DNA of 64,000 nucleotides from Methylobacterium sp. 2A (GCF_009806555.1 NZ_VUOK01000013.1:62541-126540); one strand, 5' to 3'; shown: positions 10,671 through 19,855, counted from the first letter of the stretch. The notes: generated by a model not told the origin, from the sequence alone. Numbers and translations: made by a program.

Positions 10671-11333
10671 TTGCGACCCTGGCGGGACGGACCGAACGAC
10701 CGGCGGAACTACCATCACGGCAACCTGAAAGAGGCGCTCATCGAAGCGGCACGCCGGTTCATCGCCGAGCGCGGGATCGGCGGCTTTACGCTGGTCGATG
10801 CCGCGCGCCTCGTCGGCGTGACCCCCGCCGCCCTGTACCGGCATTTCCGTGGTCGGGAAGCGCTGCTGGAGGAACTGGCCGGACGCGGCTTCGCCGAGCT
10901 GGCCGCCCGCTTGGCGCGGGCGCTCACGTCGCGCGGCACGCCCTTGGAACGGTTCACCCGCATGGGTGAGACCTACCTCGCCTTCGCCGAGGAGGAGCCG
11001 GCCTATTACGCCGCCATCTTCGAGACCCGCGGCCTTGCTGCCGGCTCCGAGCGCGACGACGTGGCCGACATCGGAAACACCGCCGCACGGCCCAGTCCCT
11101 TCGACCTGCTGGTCGAAGCCCTCCAAGCCACGTTCGCCGACGGGTTCGGCGGCGTCGCACCCCGCTTCATTGCTCTCGAAGTCTGGGCGCTCGCGCATGG
11201 TCTCGCGACCCTCTCGGCCGCCGGGCATCTGCCGCGCGGCCCTGGCTTCCCCGACAAGTACGAGCTGTTGCGGGCCGGCGTCCTCGCGCTGGTCCACGGG
11301 GCCGCGCACGGGCCGAACCCGGCACGGCCTTGA
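10671..11333 (+). CDS. TetR/AcrR family transcriptional regulator
   Basis: A 220-residue one-component repressor. The N-terminal TetR helix-turn-helix spans about residues 14-60 (YHHGNLKEALIEAARRFIAE, then LVGVTPAALYRHFRGREALL). The remainder is an all-helical ligand and dimerisation domain of the WHG/TetR_C type. The start is unusual: TTG at 10671 is the only start codon in frame that keeps the complete HTH, because a stop lies a few codons upstream. It sits alone between the IS630 scar and the DUF2852 gene, so no target gene is obvious; autoregulation is likely by family habit. Confidence 0.88.
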   Translation: MRPWRDGPNDRRNYHHGNLKEALIEAARRFIAERGIGGFTLVDAARLVGVTPAALYRHFRGREALLEELAGRGFAELAARLARALTSRGTPLERFTRMGETYLAFAEEEPAYYAAIFETRGLAAGSERDDVADIGNTAARPSPFDLLVEALQATFADGFGGVAPRFIALEVWALAHGLATLSAAGHLPRGPGFPDKYELLRAGVLALVHGAAHGPNPARP

Positions 11334-11390
11334 AAGCTGGCTCAGGCGCCCGCATGTTAACCGCGTTCACATGAACAGCGGAGCTTTGCC

Positions 11391-11855
11391 GTGACCTCTC
11401 AAACCTCCTCACCCTGGGCGACCGGCCGGCTCTGCCGCTCCGGCCCGTTCCCGCGCCGCTCACTGGAAATCGGGGCGATCGTCGTCGGCTTCATCTACTG
11501 GTGGCCGGTCGGCCTCGCGTTGCTGGCCTGGAAGTTCGCCGGCTATCCGGCCTTCGCCGAGATGCGCGACACGGCCCGGCGGACCCTCTCCGACATCGAG
11601 GGCGCCCGCCCGGTCTCGCGGTTCGCCCGTGCCTTTGAGGCGGCGAGCCGGCGCGACAGCTCCGGCAACGCGGCCTTCGACGCCTATCGCCGGGCCGAGC
11701 TCGATCGTCTGGAGGCCCAGCGGCGGGCCCTGGAGGAGGAGGGCCGTGCCTTCGCGGCGTTCCTCGAAGAACTGAAGCGGGCGAAGGACCGCGAGCAGTT
11801 CGACGCCTTCATGGCCAAACGCCGGAACAACGGCGGCGAAGGCCAGACGGCCTGA
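11391..11855 (+). CDS. DUF2852 domain-containing membrane protein
   Basis: A 154-residue protein matching the alphaproteobacterial DUF2852 family: one or two N-terminal hydrophobic segments (LEIGAIVVGFIYWWPVGLAL, continuing to LLAWKF), then a soluble helical region rich in Arg, Glu and Ala that looks coiled-coil (RLEAQRRALEEEGRAF) and ends with EQFDAFMAKRR. The conserved C-terminal pattern of a helix followed by DRAEFDRFMAER-like residues is typical. It is predicted to sit in the inner membrane with the helical part in the cytoplasm. Function unknown. A strong hairpin follows the stop, so it is probably monocistronic. Confidence 0.85.
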   Translation: MTSQTSSPWATGRLCRSGPFPRRSLEIGAIVVGFIYWWPVGLALLAWKFAGYPAFAEMRDTARRTLSDIEGARPVSRFARAFEAASRRDSSGNAAFDAYRRAELDRLEAQRRALEEEGRAFAAFLEELKRAKDREQFDAFMAKRRNNGGEGQTA

Positions 11856-11860
11856 CGCCA

Positions 11861-11892
11861 CCCTGCGGGTGCGCTCGCACGCGCCCGCAGGG
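11861..11892 (+). terminator. Hairpin after the DUF2852 gene
   Basis: Perfect 9-bp inverted repeat CCCTGCGGG / CCCGCAGGG with a 14-base loop that itself contains TGCG/CGCA, starting 6 bases after the DUF2852 stop. No T-run follows, as is common in high-GC genomes. Confidence 0.6.
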
Positions 11893-11926
11893 CTCACGTG
11901 CATCGACCGGTCTCCAGACCGCGCCG

Positions 11927-11957
11927 CGGCTGACGAACGGATCGCGTCCGTCAGCCG
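11927..11957 (-). terminator. Hairpin after the chemoreceptor gene
   Basis: Perfect 9-bp inverted repeat CGGCTGACG / CGTCAGCCG with a 13-base loop, 19 bases beyond the stop of the convergent methyl-accepting chemotaxis gene. Each of the two converging genes therefore has its own stem-loop. Confidence 0.55.
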
Positions 11958-11975
11958 GATCGATGCCGGCGCCCG

Positions 11976-13679
11976 TCAGGCAGCCCGGATGCCCGTGAGG
12001 AAGCGGCTGACCTCGGCGGTGAGGTGTTCAGATTGCCGCGACAGCTCGGAGGCCGCCCCGAGCACTTGGCTCGCCGCGCGTCCCGTCTCCTCCGCCGCGT
12101 CGGCCACGCCCACGATGTTGTTCGTCACCTCGCCGGTGCCCTGCGCCGCCTGGCCGACATTGCGCACGATCTCCTGCGTGGCGGCGCCCTGCTGCTCGAC
12201 CGCCGCCGCGATCGAGGTCGCCACACCGTTGATCTCGCGGATCCGTGCGGTGATCGAGCTGATCGCGTCGACCGCCTGACCGGTCACGCCCTGAACCCGG
12301 CCGATCTGCTGGCTGATCTCCTCGGTGGCCTTCGCGGTCTGCTCGGCGAGCGCCTTCACCTCGGCGGCGACCACGGCGAAGCCGCGGCCGGCGGCCCCCG
12401 CTCGGGCCGCCTCGATCGTGGCGTTGAGCGCGAGCAGGTTGGTCTGCCCGGCGATGGACGAGATCAATCCGACCACGTCGCCGATCCGGGTCACGGCGCC
12501 GTTCAGCTCCAGCACCAGCGCGCCGGTCTGATCGGCTTCGCCGACGGCCGTCTGGGCGAGCTGAGCCGAACCCTGGACCTGTCGGCCGATCTCCTGGACG
12601 GAGGTGCCAAGCTCCTCGGCCGCCGCCGCCACGGTGTTGACGTTGGTGCCGGCCTCCTCGGCGGCCGCGGCGACCGCGGTCGACTGAGCCGAGGTCTGGC
12701 CGGCCATGGCCGACATGGAGCCGGCGGTGGCCTGCAATTCGGTGGCCGAGGCCGAGACCTGCCCGACGATGCCGCCGACCGCGCGCTCGAAGCTGTCGGC
12801 CATCTCGCGCATCCCGAGCTTGCGCTGCTCCTCCGCCGCCGCACGGGCCCGCGCGGCCTCGACCTCCAGAGCCCGAGCCCGGATCATATTGTCCTTGAAC
12901 ACCTGCACGGCGGTCGCCATCGCGCCGATTTCGTCGTGGCGGCCGATATGCGGCACAGGCGTGCCGGTATCGCCTTCGGCGAGCTTCGACATCGCGGCCG
13001 TCATCCGCTGGATCGGCCGCGAGATGGAGAGCAGACCGAAGACCGCGGCGCCCAGGGCCGACGCGACGGCGAGCCCGATCCCGACGAGGGCCGTCAGGGA
13101 TGCCGAGTTCGCGCCCGCCATGGCCTCATTCGCATCGTGCGAGGCGATCTCCTCGTCATGCGCGACGAGCTGTGTGAGCGTCTTGCGGGCGTCGTCGTAA
13201 AGGGCGACGACCTCGGATTTCACGAGCAGCGCCATGGCGTCCTGCGACTGGCCAGCCTGCATCAGGCGGCGCGCGTCACCGTCCACCCGCTCGAACTTGG
13301 TCCAGGCAGCCGCGAAGGCGTCGTAGAGGGCTCGCTCCTGGGGGGTGACGATGAGCGCCTCATAGGTCTTGCGAGCCTCCGCCAGCCGCGTGTGCGTCGC
13401 CGCGAGGCTGACTTCGTTCTCGGCCACCTTTTCCGGAGTGTTCGACAGCAGGATCAGCCGATATTGCTTGATCCGAACTTCGGACACCGCGATCTCAATC
13501 GCGCTGATCTTCTCGACGGAAGGTAGCCAGTTGGTCGCCAATGCCGTCGTCGATCGGCGTATCGCGGATGCGTCGCGAAGCGACAGGCCGCCCTGTCCCG
13601 CCGAGATCAGCGCGAGCAATCCGAAAAGGATGGTCAGAGTTGCTTTGATTGACAGTTTGAGTTGCATGGCGCGTGCCAA
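11976..13679 (-). CDS. Methyl-accepting chemotaxis protein, four-helix-bundle sensor type
   Basis: A 567-residue chemoreceptor. TM1 lies at about residues 10-32, followed by a four-helix-bundle periplasmic sensor (about 33-185), TM2 at about 190-215 ([20 protein letters not shown]), a HAMP domain ([19 protein letters not shown]) and a long cytoplasmic signalling bundle. The hairpin tip that contacts CheA and CheW is intact ([20 protein letters not shown]). The C-terminus ([12 protein letters not shown]) lacks the CheR-binding pentapeptide. No che genes are nearby. The ligand cannot be predicted from the short sensor. The upstream region is unusually AT-rich. Confidence 0.95.
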   Translation of the reverse strand: MARAMQLKLSIKATLTILFGLLALISAGQGGLSLRDASAIRRSTTALATNWLPSVEKISAIEIAVSEVRIKQYRLILLSNTPEKVAENEVSLAATHTRLAEARKTYEALIVTPQERALYDAFAAAWTKFERVDGDARRLMQAGQSQDAMALLVKSEVVALYDDARKTLTQLVAHDEEIASHDANEAMAGANSASLTALVGIGLAVASALGAAVFGLLSISRPIQRMTAAMSKLAEGDTGTPVPHIGRHDEIGAMATAVQVFKDNMIRARALEVEAARARAAAEEQRKLGMREMADSFERAVGGIVGQVSASATELQATAGSMSAMAGQTSAQSTAVAAAAEEAGTNVNTVAAAAEELGTSVQEIGRQVQGSAQLAQTAVGEADQTGALVLELNGAVTRIGDVVGLISSIAGQTNLLALNATIEAARAGAAGRGFAVVAAEVKALAEQTAKATEEISQQIGRVQGVTGQAVDAISSITARIREINGVATSIAAAVEQQGAATQEIVRNVGQAAQGTGEVTNNIVGVADAAEETGRAASQVLGAASELSRQSEHLTAEVSRFLTGIRAA

Positions 13680-14256
13680 ATGCCTGCTGCAGGAAGCCGG
13701 GGGGGAGCAAAAAATGCGAGACCTGAATTAAGGCGCGACGTGCGAACAGCAAGCCGGACCCGATGCGGTAATGACATCCGATTATATATTTGAGTTGTTT
13801 GTCTAGTCGGTGAAAAATAGATTTTATATTGTACTGAGAGCAGAAATCATCAAAATTACTGCATCCTGTAACGTCTTTTATTTAAATTCTCTCCCGCAAA
13901 TTTTCTAGAATTATTTAAATTTACATGTTTCAATCTTAGGTTTTACCACTGCGGATCAATACGCGGTTGCAATCAACGTTCCCCTTTCGATAACAGGAGT
14001 GCGCGGAATAGACATGCTTAAAAGGGCGTAATAAATTTTTTTACCGAGAAGGCAGAGATTTCTGGCTCGTTCCATTTCGGACACTTCAGCCCCGCCTGCG
14101 GGTGTTCGCCCCGTGACTGGGGTCAGTTGCAGCCCGACACCCCCTGTTTCGCGGACGCTTCACGACGATGCAGCGCGCCGAATCGGCCACTCGGAAGTTG
14201 CACCGCAGCCCTGGCTCCTGCATGTCACAACAGCCGGGGCGCGCAGGGGGAGGACC
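13680..14256. other. AT-rich intergenic region between divergent chemoreceptor and upp genes
   Basis: About 577 bases without a gene. Roughly 13770-14080 is strikingly AT-rich compared with the surroundings, with runs such as TTTTATTTAAATTC and AATAAATTTTTTTACC. The part nearer upp (14090-14256) returns to high GC and holds GGGGT...ACCCC complementary segments around 14118-14146. It should contain promoters for both flanking genes, but I cannot place -35/-10 elements with confidence. In-frame sequence upstream of the upp start does not look coding. Confidence 0.5.
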
Positions 14257-14892
14257 ATGCCGATGGGTCAGGTCACCGTGGTGGATCACCCGCTCGTGCA
14301 GCACAAGCTGACATACCTGCGCGACAGGAACCGCTCGACCAAGGGGTTCCGACAGCTCCTGAACGAGATCGGGATGCTCCTGGCCTACGAGGTCACGCGG
14401 GACCTGCCGCTGGAGCCGGTGACAATCGAGACTCCGCTGCAGCCGATGGAAGGCCGGCAGATCCAGGGCAAGAAGCTGGTCCTCGCGCCGATCCTGCGGG
14501 CCGGCGTCGGGTTTCTCGACGGGATGCTGTCGCTCGTTCCCTCGGCGCGGGTCGCGCATGTCGGCCTCTACCGGGACCCGGAGACCCTTGAGGCGGTCGA
14601 GTATTACTTCAAGGCGCCGTCGGATCTCGCCGACCGGACGGTGCTCGTCCTCGATCCAATGCTGGCCACCGCCAATTCGGCGATCGCGGCCCTCGACCTG
14701 CTGAAGGCCCGGGGGGCGTCCGACCTGCGTTTCGTCTGCCTTCTGGCTGCGCCGGAAGGGCTCGCCAAATTCCAGGAGGCTCATCCCGACGTGCCGCTCT
14801 GGACCGCGGCGATCGACAGCCACCTGAACGATCACGGCTACATCGTACCGGGCCTCGGCGATGCCGGGGACCGGATGTACGGCACCCGGTAA
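14257..14892 (+). CDS. upp: Uracil phosphoribosyltransferase
   Basis: Pyrimidine salvage enzyme that makes UMP and pyrophosphate from uracil and PRPP in the cytoplasm. The 211-residue length is typical. Visible motifs are [20 protein letters not shown] near the N-terminus, [20 protein letters not shown], the PRPP loop [14 protein letters not shown] (DPMLATG-like, with Asn in place of Gly) and the uracil-binding tail [19 protein letters not shown] at 14257 follows a strong GGGGGAGGA ribosome binding site; a longer reading frame upstream to 14113 is unlikely to be translated. It converges on the Kai operon kinase. Confidence 0.96.
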   Translation: MPMGQVTVVDHPLVQHKLTYLRDRNRSTKGFRQLLNEIGMLLAYEVTRDLPLEPVTIETPLQPMEGRQIQGKKLVLAPILRAGVGFLDGMLSLVPSARVAHVGLYRDPETLEAVEYYFKAPSDLADRTVLVLDPMLATANSAIAALDLLKARGASDLRFVCLLAAPEGLAKFQEAHPDVPLWTAAIDSHLNDHGYIVPGLGDAGDRMYGTR

Positions 14893-14942
14893 TCGGGAGC
14901 GCTCATGCTGGCCGTTCAGTCCGGCCATGCCGACCGGCGGCG

Positions 14943-16682
14943 CTACCGTCTCCGGGCATCGGTACGGATCCGGCCGAGCACCCGGGCCAGTTGCTCCACG
15001 GAATAGGGCTTCTGGATCAGGTCGAAGCCGTGGACGCCCTCCTGCGCGAGCACGTGGCTGTAGCCCGAGGTCAGCACGACGGGCAGGTCCGGCAGGCGCC
15101 GTTCGAGTTCCCGGGCGAGCGCGATGCCGCCCATGCCGGGCATCACCACGTCGGAGAACACGGCGTCGAAGCGGAACGGGATCTTCTCGATCTCCATCAA
15201 CGCGTCCTCGGCATTCGTCGCCCAGACGGTGTTGTGGCCCAGATCCTCGAGGATCTGCGTGGCGAACCGGCCGACCTCCAGGTTGTCCTCCACGACGAGG
15301 ATGCACAGGCTGGCGCCGTCGAAATCACGCTCGTCGCGCGGGCGCGCGTCGGAGGTCTCGGGGGCCTTCTCGACCTGCGGCAGGTAGAGGGTGAAGGTGG
15401 TGCCCGCGCCGGGCGCGCTCGCCACGTCGACATCGCCGCCGGATTGCTTGGCGAAGCCGAAGACCTGCGACAGGCCGAGCCCGGTCCCCTTGCCGATCTC
15501 CTTGGTGGTGAAGAACGGCTCGAAGATGCGCGGCAGCACGTCGGGCGCGATCCCGATGCCCGTATCGGCGAGCGACACGGCCGCGAAGGTGCAGCGCGAC
15601 CCGGCATGGCCGCGGATCGCCGGCATCGGCCGTCCGCCCACGAGCCGGAGGGTCAGGGTGCCCTGGCCGCCCATCGCGTCGCGGGCGTTGACGGCCATGT
15701 TGATCAGGGCGGTCTCGAACTGGCTGAGATCCGCCCGGATGTAGCAGGGCTCGTCCGGGATCTTCGTCTCGACGGTGATGCGCGCACCGGTCACCGAGTC
15801 GAGCATCTCCGCGACGGCGCGCAGCGAGGTGCCGACATCGAACACCTCCGGCCGCAGGGCCTGACGGCGGGCGAAGGCGAGGAGCTGCCCGGTGAGCTTG
15901 GCGGCCCGGTCCACCGTGTCGGAGATCGCCTCGACATAGCGTCGGCGCCGCTCGTCGGGGAGGTCCGGCCGCTTCAGCAGATCGGTGGAGGACTTGATGA
16001 CGGTGAGCAGGTTGTTGAAATCGTGCGCCACCCCGCCGGTGAGCTGGCCGACCGCCTCCAGCTTCTGCGACTGGCGCAGGGCCTCCTCGACAAGCTGGCG
16101 CTCGACGCTTTCGGATTGGAGCCGGGCATGGGCCTCCGCGAGGGCGCGCATGTTGCGCCGCTGCTCGGTCAGGTCGGTAAGGATCCCGCAGAGCAGGGGC
16201 TGGTCGCCCTGGCTCTCGAAGCGGCTGAGCGACAGGAACGTCGCGCGCTCGGTCCCTTCCGCGGCGAGGAGCTCGATCTCCTCGCGCACCGGCGCCGTCA
16301 TCGCGGTCTGCACCAGCCGGTCGAGGTCGGTGCCGCCCGAAACGAAGGTGCGCAGCGACCGTCCGAGCAACCGCTCCTGCGGTTCGCCGAGCATGTCGGC
16401 CAGGCGCCGGTTGCAGTAGAGCAAGATGCCGTCGAGCCCGAGGGTGAAGGCGCCCTCCTGGATCTGCTCGATCAGGACCCGGTACGGCCGGTCGGCGTTC
16501 TCCAGCGTGTAGACGAGGCGCTCGTGGTTCGGGCCCTCCACCACCACGGCGTCGAAATCGCCGCGCCGGATGGCGGCCAGCGTCTCCTCGCTCTCCTCGA
16601 GACGCGCTTCGAGCTCCCGGATATGGGCGCGGTAAGCGTCCGGGCTCGGCTCGTCGCCGGGCATCAGGGCATCCACGCTCAT
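14943..16682 (-). CDS. PAS hybrid histidine kinase with C-terminal receiver, last gene of the Kai operon
   Basis: A 579-residue soluble kinase with no membrane helix. N-terminal helix (residues 20-50) leads into the motif AAIRRGDFDAVVVEGPN, then a PAS domain (about 60-175, with ILLYCNRRLADMLG), a HisKA dimerisation helix with His220 (GGVAHDFNNLL), an HATPase domain (N-box near Asn332, Asp373 in LADTGIGI, G-box GKGTGLGLSQ) and a receiver domain (about 458-575) with phospho-acceptor Asp511 (SDVVMPGMGG) and Lys558. The start overlaps the second kaiB by 4 bp. Kinases of this PAS type often accompany kaiB/kaiC in non-cyanobacteria, so it is the likely output of the Kai proteins, though that link is inferred. 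Confidence 0.93.
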   Translation of the reverse strand: MSVDALMPGDEPSPDAYRAHIRELEARLEESEETLAAIRRGDFDAVVVEGPNHERLVYTLENADRPYRVLIEQIQEGAFTLGLDGILLYCNRRLADMLGEPQERLLGRSLRTFVSGGTDLDRLVQTAMTAPVREEIELLAAEGTERATFLSLSRFESQGDQPLLCGILTDLTEQRRNMRALAEAHARLQSESVERQLVEEALRQSQKLEAVGQLTGGVAHDFNNLLTVIKSSTDLLKRPDLPDERRRRYVEAISDTVDRAAKLTGQLLAFARRQALRPEVFDVGTSLRAVAEMLDSVTGARITVETKIPDEPCYIRADLSQFETALINMAVNARDAMGGQGTLTLRLVGGRPMPAIRGHAGSRCTFAAVSLADTGIGIAPDVLPRIFEPFFTTKEIGKGTGLGLSQVFGFAKQSGGDVDVASAPGAGTTFTLYLPQVEKAPETSDARPRDERDFDGASLCILVVEDNLEVGRFATQILEDLGHNTVWATNAEDALMEIEKIPFRFDAVFSDVVMPGMGGIALARELERRLPDLPVVLTSGYSHVLAQEGVHGFDLIQKPYSVEQLARVLGRIRTDARRR

Positions 16683-16999
16683 CGCTGCGTCTCGTCGGCC
16701 GGCTGGATGTTGAGTCCGCGCAGGATCCGCTCCGCGTCCAGCAGGTCACCCGCGATGCGCCGCTCCGGATGCGGCGCGAGCTTCAGCAGGATCGGGGCGG
16801 CGAGAATCCCGTCGCGCTCGGCGAGGTCGGGCTGCTGATAGATGTCGACGATCTCCAATTCGTAGCGGCCGGCAAGGTGCGTCTCGCAGACACGACGCAC
16901 CGCTTCGACCGCGCGCAACGAGCGCGGTGCGGTTCCGGCGACGAACAAGCGGAAACGATAGCGATCCGGGAGGTCGGAGAGTTCCGCCGATCCGCTCAA
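16679..16999 (-). CDS. kaiB: KaiB-like protein, divergent second copy
   Basis: A 106-residue thioredoxin-like KaiB homologue. It keeps the N-terminal strand and turn ([13 protein letters not shown]), the central [28 protein letters not shown] region and the final [15 protein letters not shown]. It departs from the canonical form at conserved positions: IYQQPDL instead of [19 protein letters not shown] instead of [11 protein letters not shown], and IAGDLLDAE instead of IIGDLSNTE. It overlaps the first kaiB by 4 bp and the kinase by 4 bp. Such second copies may bind a different partner, for instance the kinase, but no function can be proven from sequence. Confidence 0.92.
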   Translation of the reverse strand: MSGSAELSDLPDRYRFRLFVAGTAPRSLRAVEAVRRVCETHLAGRYELEIVDIYQQPDLAERDGILAAPILLKLAPHPERRIAGDLLDAERILRGLNIQPADETQR

Positions 17000-17337
17000 G
17001 GCTCGTCCGCCCTCTGGCGGATGTCGAGACCGACCAGGACCTTCTCGGTGTTCGACAGGTCGCCGATGATCCGTTTCAGGGGCGAGGGGAGGCGGCGGAC
17101 CAGGGTCGGGATGGCGAGGATCTGATCGCCGGCCGCCAGCTGCGGATTTTTCATGAGGTCGATGACTTCGATGTCATAGCGGCCTGCCAGATGCTCCTCG
17201 CAGAAGCGCTTGAGGTTCGCCATCGCGGCGAGGGATTTCGCCGTCTGTCCGGCGACGTAGAGGCGCAGATGATAGTGGCCCGGATCGCGGTCGGGATCCG
17301 TCTCGGGCGCCGGGTCTTCCGAGGTCGCTTCGCTCAT
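16996..17337 (-). CDS. kaiB: Circadian clock protein KaiB, canonical copy
   Basis: A 113-residue KaiB with the standard motif series: [14 protein letters not shown], a central [33 protein letters not shown] and [14 protein letters not shown]. In known systems, KaiB switches fold to bind the CI ring of KaiC and drives dephosphorylation or resetting. The start ATG overlaps the kaiC stop by 4 bp, as does its own stop with the second kaiB, indicating tight translational coupling. The first 20 residues are an acidic, disordered-looking extension. Confidence 0.95.
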   Translation of the reverse strand: MSEATSEDPAPETDPDRDPGHYHLRLYVAGQTAKSLAAMANLKRFCEEHLAGRYDIEVIDLMKNPQLAAGDQILAIPTLVRRLPSPLKRIIGDLSNTEKVLVGLDIRQRADEP

Positions 17338-19022
17338 TCCGCAGCCCTCCGCCGTGCGATCAGCTCCCGCCGCTCCACCTCATCCGCCGCGACGCGCGAC
17401 TCGTCGTCCGCGCGCAGGCGCGCTTCCTCGTCCTCCGCGGCGTCCAGGCTGGCCCGAATTTCCGCGAGCTGACGGTCGAGGGCCGCCCGGCGCCGGACCA
17501 CATCGCGCAGCCGCCGCTCGTTCTCATACAGGCGCTGCTGCGCCTCGGCCCGCTCGCGGGCCTCCTGAACAACGCGGGCCGTGCCCGTGAGCACCCCCGC
17601 GGTGCCGATATAGGCGTCGATCAGCCGGATTCCGCCGGACGACATCAGAAATTCGCGGATCTGATTGGAGTGGCTCATGCCGCGCGCCTTGATGACGTAA
17701 AGCGTGCGCGTGCGCTCCCCGTTCGCCTCCATGTTCTGAAGCTTGATCCAGGCATCCATCAGCGAGGACACGCCGAGGTCGTCGTCACTGATGAGCGAGC
17801 CGTCGCTTCGCAGGGTCGTGAAGATCGCCGTGATACCGCGGGTCTTGATCAGGTCGATCATGCGCAGGAGCGCCCCCTGCAATTCGCTGGCCGGTCCCCG
17901 CAGCGCCGAAATCGGATCGATCACGATCAGGTCCGGCCGGAACTGGTCGAGGTCGCGGTGCATCCGGGCGAGGTGTGTTTCGAGGCCGTAGAGGCTCGGC
18001 CGCGCCGCCTCGAAGCGCAGCAGGCCGCTCTTCACCTGTGCTTCGAGATCGAGCCCGATCGAGGCCGCGTTGCGGATGATCTGTGGTCCGCTCTCCTCGA
18101 AGGCGAAGATCAGAGAGCGCTCGCCGCGCCGGCAGGCGGCTTCGACCATGGAGGCCGCCAGCATGCTCTTGCCAGTGCCCGACGCCCCGGAGACCAGGAT
18201 GCTGGAGCCGCGATAGAATCCGCCCGGTGCCAGCATGGCATCGAGCCCGGCGATCCCGGTGGAGATCAGACCGGTCGGTCCCACATAGTCGAGCTCGGCC
18301 GAGGTCACCGGGAGGACGCTGATCCCCGCGTGATCGATCAGGAACGGGTACTCGTTGGTGCCGTGCGCCGAACCCCGGTACTTGACCACGCGCAGCCGCC
18401 GCGTCGTGATCTGGTCGTCGACCCGGTTGTCGAGCAGGATGACGCAATCGGAGACGTATTCCTCCAGCCCCTGACGGGTGAGCTGACCCTCGCCGCGCTC
18501 GCCGGTGATGATCGCGGTGAGGCCGCGATCCTTGATCCAGCCGAACAGCCGGCGCAGCTCCGCGCGCAGCAGCGCCGGGTCGGTGAAGCCGGCGAACAGC
18601 GTCTCGATCGTATCGAGCACGACGCGCTTGGCGCCGATACTGTCGACCGCGAAGCCCAGGCGGATGAACAGGCCTTCGAGGTCGTACTCGCCGGTCTCCT
18701 CGATCTCGCTGCGCTCCACGCGGACGTGATCGATGGCGAGCTTGCCCGCCGCCACAAGCCCGTCGAGGTCGAAGCCCAGGGAAGCGACGTTGGCGGCCAG
18801 ATCCTCGGCCCGCTCCTCGAAGCTCATGAAGACGCCGGGCTCGCCGAACCGGGTCGCGCCATTGACCAGGAAGGTGGTGGCGAACAAAGTTTTTCCGCAG
18901 CCCGCTGCCCCGCAGATCAGCGACGGCCGTCCGGCCGGGAGGCCGCCGAAGGTCAGGTCGTCGAATCCTTCGATGCCCGTGGGCGCTTTGGGCAGCGTCG
19001 GGGCGGTGCGTTGATCGGGCAC
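17334..19022 (-). CDS. kaiC: Circadian clock ATPase/kinase KaiC with C-terminal coiled coil
   Basis: A 562-residue double-RecA protein, first gene of the Kai operon. CI has the P-loop GAAGCGKT (38-45) and the catalytic pair Glu69-Glu70. CII has GASGTGKS (279-286) and Glu309-Glu310. The autophosphorylation site that is Ser-Thr in Synechococcus is Ser419-Ser420 here ([10 protein letters not shown]), followed by the conserved [14 protein letters not shown]. After about residue 480 comes a long charged helix ([16 protein letters not shown], then [20 protein letters not shown]) absent from cyanobacterial KaiC and similar in kind to the coiled-coil tail of Rhodobacter KaiC. No kaiA is nearby. It is divergent from a DUF938 gene. 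Confidence 0.96.
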   Translation of the reverse strand: MPDQRTAPTLPKAPTGIEGFDDLTFGGLPAGRPSLICGAAGCGKTLFATTFLVNGATRFGEPGVFMSFEERAEDLAANVASLGFDLDGLVAAGKLAIDHVRVERSEIEETGEYDLEGLFIRLGFAVDSIGAKRVVLDTIETLFAGFTDPALLRAELRRLFGWIKDRGLTAIITGERGEGQLTRQGLEEYVSDCVILLDNRVDDQITTRRLRVVKYRGSAHGTNEYPFLIDHAGISVLPVTSAELDYVGPTGLISTGIAGLDAMLAPGGFYRGSSILVSGASGTGKSMLAASMVEAACRRGERSLIFAFEESGPQIIRNAASIGLDLEAQVKSGLLRFEAARPSLYGLETHLARMHRDLDQFRPDLIVIDPISALRGPASELQGALLRMIDLIKTRGITAIFTTLRSDGSLISDDDLGVSSLMDAWIKLQNMEANGERTRTLYVIKARGMSHSNQIREFLMSSGGIRLIDAYIGTAGVLTGTARVVQEARERAEAQQRLYENERRLRDVVRRRAALDRQLAEIRASLDAAEDEEARLRADDESRVAADEVERRELIARRRAAE

Positions 19023-19231
19023 GATACGGGCTGTCCTGGACGTCTCTGGTGAAGGACGGGCGGAAGCGGTTTGCGATCAGGGATCGTGCCGGCCGCGCCG
19101 ACGACCTGCAGGCCGGGAAAAAGATCGGCCCGGTTCGGGTATGGCAACGCTGCCCGCAGCGCAATATGCCGGGGCGCCGCCGGCCTTCGGTTGAAAGCCG
19201 GCGCGCTGCCCGCAACAGGGAGTTGGTTGCC

Positions 19232-19855
19232 ATGCTGGACGGGGATGTCGATCGGGATGCCCTGACGGCCCCCGCGGTCGCGCGCAACCGCGACGCGATC
19301 CTCGACGTACTGCGCGGGGTGCTTCCGGCGCGGGGCACCGTGCTGGAGATTGCCAGCGGATCCGGCGAGCACGCGATCCACGTCGCTGCGGCGCTTCCGG
19401 GCCTGACTTGGCTGCCGAGCGATCCCGAGCCGGAGGCTCGGCGCAGCGTTGTGGCTCATACAAGCCGCGCCGGCCTCACCAATATCCTGCCCCCGCTCGC
19501 CCTCGACGCCCGCGAGCGCGCATGGCCTGTCGGCCCCGTCGATGCGATCGTCTGCATCAACATGATTCACATCGCCCCGTGGAGCGCGACGGAAGGGCTC
19601 ATGGCCGGCGCCGGCCGCGCCCTGGCCGAAGGCGGCATCCTGTTCCTCTATGGACCGTTCCGCGAGGGCGACCGGCACAGCGCCGACAGCAATGCCGCCT
19701 TCGATGCATCCCTGCGGGCCCGAGATCCGGCCTGGGGCGTGCGCGACCGCGAGGCCGTCACCGCGGAGGCTGCGCGGCATGGACTGCGTGCCATCGAGCG
19801 CGTGCCGATGCCGGCCAACAACTTGAGCCTGATCTTCCGCCGGGCCGGAAGGTGA
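19232..19855 (+). CDS. DUF938 family SAM-dependent methyltransferase-like protein
   Basis: A 207-residue class I methyltransferase fold. The conserved N-terminal APAVARNRDAILDVL is followed by the SAM motif VLEIASGSGEHAIHVAAALP, an acidic SDPEPEARRS, the family hallmark CINMIHIAPWSATEGLM and FLYGPFREGDRHSADSNAAF. ATG at 19232 follows AGGGAG at about 10 bases; the frame is open upstream to 19049, but that part does not look conserved and overlaps the likely kaiC promoter. The methyl acceptor is unknown. It is divergent from the Kai operon, with roughly 210 bases between the starts. Confidence 0.85.
   Translation: MLDGDVDRDALTAPAVARNRDAILDVLRGVLPARGTVLEIASGSGEHAIHVAAALPGLTWLPSDPEPEARRSVVAHTSRAGLTNILPPLALDARERAWPVGPVDAIVCINMIHIAPWSATEGLMAGAGRALAEGGILFLYGPFREGDRHSADSNAAFDASLRARDPAWGVRDREAVTAEAARHGLRAIERVPMPANNLSLIFRRAGR

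Noticed and set aside
9362..10700. Integrative element with attL/attR at tRNA-Pro
   Set aside because: No repeated copy of the tRNA 3' end and no integrase gene were seen; only a transposase remnant and a small frame remain.
14113..14256. N-terminal extension of upp by 48 codons
   Set aside because: The extension does not resemble the enzyme family, and a strong GGGGGAGGA ribosome binding site precedes the ATG at 14257.
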